Assembly: GCA_023653245.1 (NCBI GenBank) | Contig: JAMNXK010000115.1 | Location: 1-6,752, forward strand | Length of the DNA: 6,752 nucleotides | Origin: Tagaea sp. | GTDB lineage: Bacteria > Pseudomonadota > Alphaproteobacteria > CACIAM-22H2 | Direction of reading: 5' to 3' | Shown: positions 5,564-6,752 of the stretch, piece by piece | Layout: every line of letters begins with the position of its first letter | How positions within the stretch are numbered: the first letter of the stretch is position 1 | Translations under genes and position numbers: made by a program | Notes under the pieces: generated by a model | Told to the model about the DNA's origin: nothing | Databases searched by the model: none | Seen by the model: only the letters and a program-made list of their open reading frames with translations

Positions 5564-5672
5564 CGTCGTCCTCGGGCTTGACCCGAGGACCTCGCCAAGA
5601 AACGTCGCGCCGAAGGCGCGGCGCGTTCTCTTCGAGATTCTCGGGTCTCGCTGCGCTCGCCCGAGAATGACG
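5564..5672. repeat. Composite intergenic repeat element with imperfect terminal inverted repeats
   Basis: The left end CGTCGTCCTCGGG (5564-5576) and the right end CCCGAGAATGACG (5660-5672) are inverted copies with 11 of 13 positions matching. Inside are three hairpins. The first has GTCCTCGGG/CCCGAGGAC with loop CTTGA (5568-5590), the second CGCGCC/GGCGCG with loop GAA (5606-5620), and the third ATTCTCGGG/CCCGAGAAT with a 14-base loop (5637-5668). The CTCGGG-cttga-CCCGAG core matches dispersed intergenic palindromic repeats that I recall from many alphaproteobacterial genomes. Copies elsewhere cannot be seen from one window. Confidence 0.7.
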
Positions 5673-5680
5673 TTGTTTTT
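5637..5680 (+). terminator. Possible intrinsic terminator of the plus-strand cluster
   Basis: The 9-bp perfect hairpin ATTCTCGGG/CCCGAGAAT (5637-5668) is followed by GACGTTGTTTTT, with the T-rich run starting 5 bases after the stem. It lies about 95 bases after the stop at 5542. The gap before the T run and the 14-base loop make it a weaker terminator than usual; it is also the right arm of the repeat element. Confidence 0.35.
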
Positions 5681-5736
5681 CAGTTTCTTGAGTGGTCTTT
5701 CGCGCATCGAAAGCGAACTCGTGATACATTCGTGTC

Positions 5737-6015
5737 ATGCCCGTGATGCCCATTCCGCCACCGCTGGCGGTGACCCAGAATGCGGTTCACCACCCGCCGC
5801 CCCAGCCGCAGCATCTGCCGCAGGCGAACGTGTCGGCGCAGAATTCGTCGCGCGCGCAGACCGCCAAGGGGCTGAAGCAAGGCACGGGCGCGGGCAATTC
5901 CGGCGCGGCGCAAGACCGGACGAAGACCGGCGAGAGCGTCGATTCCGACGCGAACGCGCTTGGCGCCAAGGCGCAGCGCCGCTCGGGCAATCACAAGCTC
6001 GACGTCGAAATCTAG
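5737..6015 (+). CDS. Low-complexity, probably disordered hypothetical protein
   Basis: A 92-residue hydrophilic protein with no membrane segment or signal peptide. Residues 1-30 are rich in Pro, His and Gln (PPPLAV, HHPPPQPQHLPQ). Residues 31-75 are rich in Ser, Gly, Ala, Lys and Asn (AKGLKQGTGAGNSGAAQDRT). The end is charged and strand-like (RRSGNHKLDVEI). Third codon positions are strongly G/C, like the neighbouring genes, which supports real coding. Composition argues for an intrinsically disordered protein; no family is recognised. The ATG at 5737 lacks a clear ribosome site, and a second ATG at 5746 is no better, so the start is uncertain. A leaderless message is possible: a weak TACATT lies at 5725-5730. 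Its TAG shares a CTAG with the TAG of the convergent receiver gene. Confidence 0.68.
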   Translation: MPVMPIPPPLAVTQNAVHHPPPQPQHLPQANVSAQNSSRAQTAKGLKQGTGAGNSGAAQDRTKTGESVDSDANALGAKAQRRSGNHKLDVEI

Positions 6016-6419
6016 GCGTTCGCGAACAGCGCGCGTTCGACCCGCAGCGCCAGGGCTTCGGGCGTCACCGGCTTGACGATATAGCCGTTGGCCGACAGTT
6101 CCTTGGCGCGGCGGACCAGCTCGGCGCTCGCCGTCGCCGTCAGGAACACGACCGGCAGGCGCGCGAGGCGCATTTCCGCCAGCGCGCGCAACGCCGCCAC
6201 GAAGCTCATGCCGTCCATCGGCTTCATGCCGATATCGCAGACGATCAGATTGGGCGCGGGATCGGCGGCGATGACGTGCGCGAGCGCCGCCTCGCCGTCC
6301 GCCGCCGATGCGACGCGCCCGAAGCCCAATTGTTCGAGCATGCGCGAGACCATCGCCCGCACGACCGGCGAATCGTCGACGACCAGGACGCCGAGCTTGG
6401 CGTAGCGCGGATCGCTCAC
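6012..6419 (-). CDS. CheY-like single-domain response regulator (receiver only)
   Basis: A 135-residue cytoplasmic receiver domain with no output domain. The key residues are all present: the acidic pair D15-D16 (VLVVDDSPVVR), the phospho-acceptor D62 (NLIVCDIGMKPMDG), the switch threonine T94 (VFLTATA) and the conserved lysine K116 with its proline (YIVKPVTP). It should be phosphorylated by a histidine kinase or by an Hpt protein and act by binding a partner, as CheY and DivK do. The start is GTG at 6419, overlapping the TGA of the Hpt gene (GTGA) and preceded by GGGAG at a 6-base spacing. The tight link to Hpt suggests that the two are phosphorelay partners. With only a receiver it could act in motility, in cell-cycle control, or as a phosphate sink; the sequence does not decide. 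Confidence 0.94.
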   Translation of the reverse strand: MSDPRYAKLGVLVVDDSPVVRAMVSRMLEQLGFGRVASAADGEAALAHVIAADPAPNLIVCDIGMKPMDGMSFVAALRALAEMRLARLPVVFLTATASAELVRRAKELSANGYIVKPVTPEALALRVERALFANA

Positions 6420-6752
6420 GGCCCGCTCCCGTCGCGCGCCAGCGGGGCTCGCATCAGGATCGGCCGTGCGGCTTCCAGCCGCGCGCGCAGCGTCTCGAGC
6501 GAAGCGGGCGAGACCCGGCCGGCACGCAATTCCGTCTCCAGCCGCGCGGCCGCGTCGCCCATGGCGTAGGCGCCGACCGAGCGCGCGGCACCCTTGAGCG
6601 CGTGCGCGGTCTCGCGCGCGTCTTCGACCGCCCCTTGCGCGATCGCCGTTTCGATCGCCGCGATCTGGCGCGCGGCGTTGTCGAGGAACAGGTTCACGAC
6701 CTCGGTCATGTCCTCGCGCTGGGCGCCGTAGAGCCGAAGAAGCACGCCCGTA
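6416..6752 (-). CDS. Hpt (histidine phosphotransfer) domain, C-terminal part; 5' end outside window
   Basis: The frame stays open to the window edge, giving 111 residues. It carries the Hpt signature AHALKGAARSVGA, whose histidine (codon 48 counted from the GTG at 6745) is the expected phospho-acceptor, with the conserved Lys-Gly that follows. Helices run through VVNLFLDNAARQIAAIETAI, the His helix, DAAARLETELRAG and SLETLRARLEAARPIL, matching the four-helix Hpt bundle. A basic/Gly-rich tail ends at the TGA 6418-6416. Hpt domains pass phosphate between receivers and have no kinase activity. A GTG at 6745 is a possible start, but the first helix seems to begin further upstream, so I treat the gene as cut by the window. 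It could be a stand-alone Hpt protein or the end of a hybrid kinase. It overlaps the downstream receiver gene by 4 bases. Confidence 0.88.
   Translation of the reverse strand, partial: TGVLLRLYGAQREDMTEVVNLFLDNAARQIAAIETAIAQGAVEDARETAHALKGAARSVGAYAMGDAAARLETELRAGRVSPASLETLRARLEAARPILMRAPLARDGSGP
6426..6430 (-). promoter_or_regulatory. Ribosome binding site of the receiver gene, inside the Hpt gene
   Basis: The minus strand reads GGGAG here, 6 bases before the GTG at 6419. It lies within the last codons of the Hpt gene and supports the GTG start rather than a later internal start. Confidence 0.6.

Noticed and set aside
4346..5707. A 453-codon minus-strand frame opposite the SH3 protein gene.
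   Set aside because: The product is Arg/Ala/Gly-rich without domains. Long antisense frames are common in high-GC DNA opposite real genes, and the plus frame has clear domains.
1..6752. Search by eye for tRNA, rRNA, CRISPR arrays, transposases, toxin-antitoxin pairs and phage genes.
   Set aside because: None seen. The XRE plus RHH pair was considered as a toxin-antitoxin module, but neither protein looks like a toxin and the operon continues into a transporter.

Overview
The window is high-GC, densely packed bacterial DNA. Codon use, the style of the XRE and ribbon-helix-helix proteins, and an intergenic repeat with a CTCGGG-cttga-CCCGAG core all suggest an alphaproteobacterium, possibly of the Rhodospirillales. 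The taxon is an inference. I see no tRNA, rRNA, CRISPR array, transposase or phage gene.

Layout. (a) 1-231, plus: the C-terminal end of an unrecognised protein. (b) 2170 down to 232, minus: a tight three-gene operon with an XRE-type HTH regulator, a ribbon-helix-helix protein joined by a TGATG overlap, and an MFS transporter whose stop abuts the stop of (a). (c) 2171-2551: a 381-base divergent intergenic region. It has a near-perfect 16-bp palindrome over the probable -10 box of the regulator operon, an AT-rich middle, and a weak candidate promoter for the plus-strand genes. (d) 2552-5542, plus: four tightly packed genes, namely a small basic protein with a possible winged-helix fold, a second MFS transporter, a small conserved-looking protein, and an exported protein with an N-terminal beta-rich region, coiled coil, SH3-like domain and C-terminal beta-sandwich. 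(e) 5564-5672: a compact repeat with three hairpins and imperfect terminal inverted repeats; its last hairpin is followed by a T-rich run and may end transcription. (f) 5737-6015, plus: a low-complexity, probably disordered 92-residue protein. (g) 6752 down to 6012, minus: an Hpt phosphotransfer protein or domain (5' end outside the window) joined by a GTGA overlap to a CheY-like single-domain receiver. The receiver's stop shares a CTAG with the stop of (f).

How the genes may work together. Region (b) looks like a regulated efflux unit in which one or two DNA-binding proteins control a transporter and probably their own promoter. Region (d) looks like a second transporter unit transcribed away from it, ending in an envelope protein. 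Region (g) is the output end of a phosphorelay. These groupings rest on spacing and overlap, not on known function. I see no clear new defence or biosynthetic system; the most testable leads are the palindrome, the composite repeat and the multidomain exported protein.
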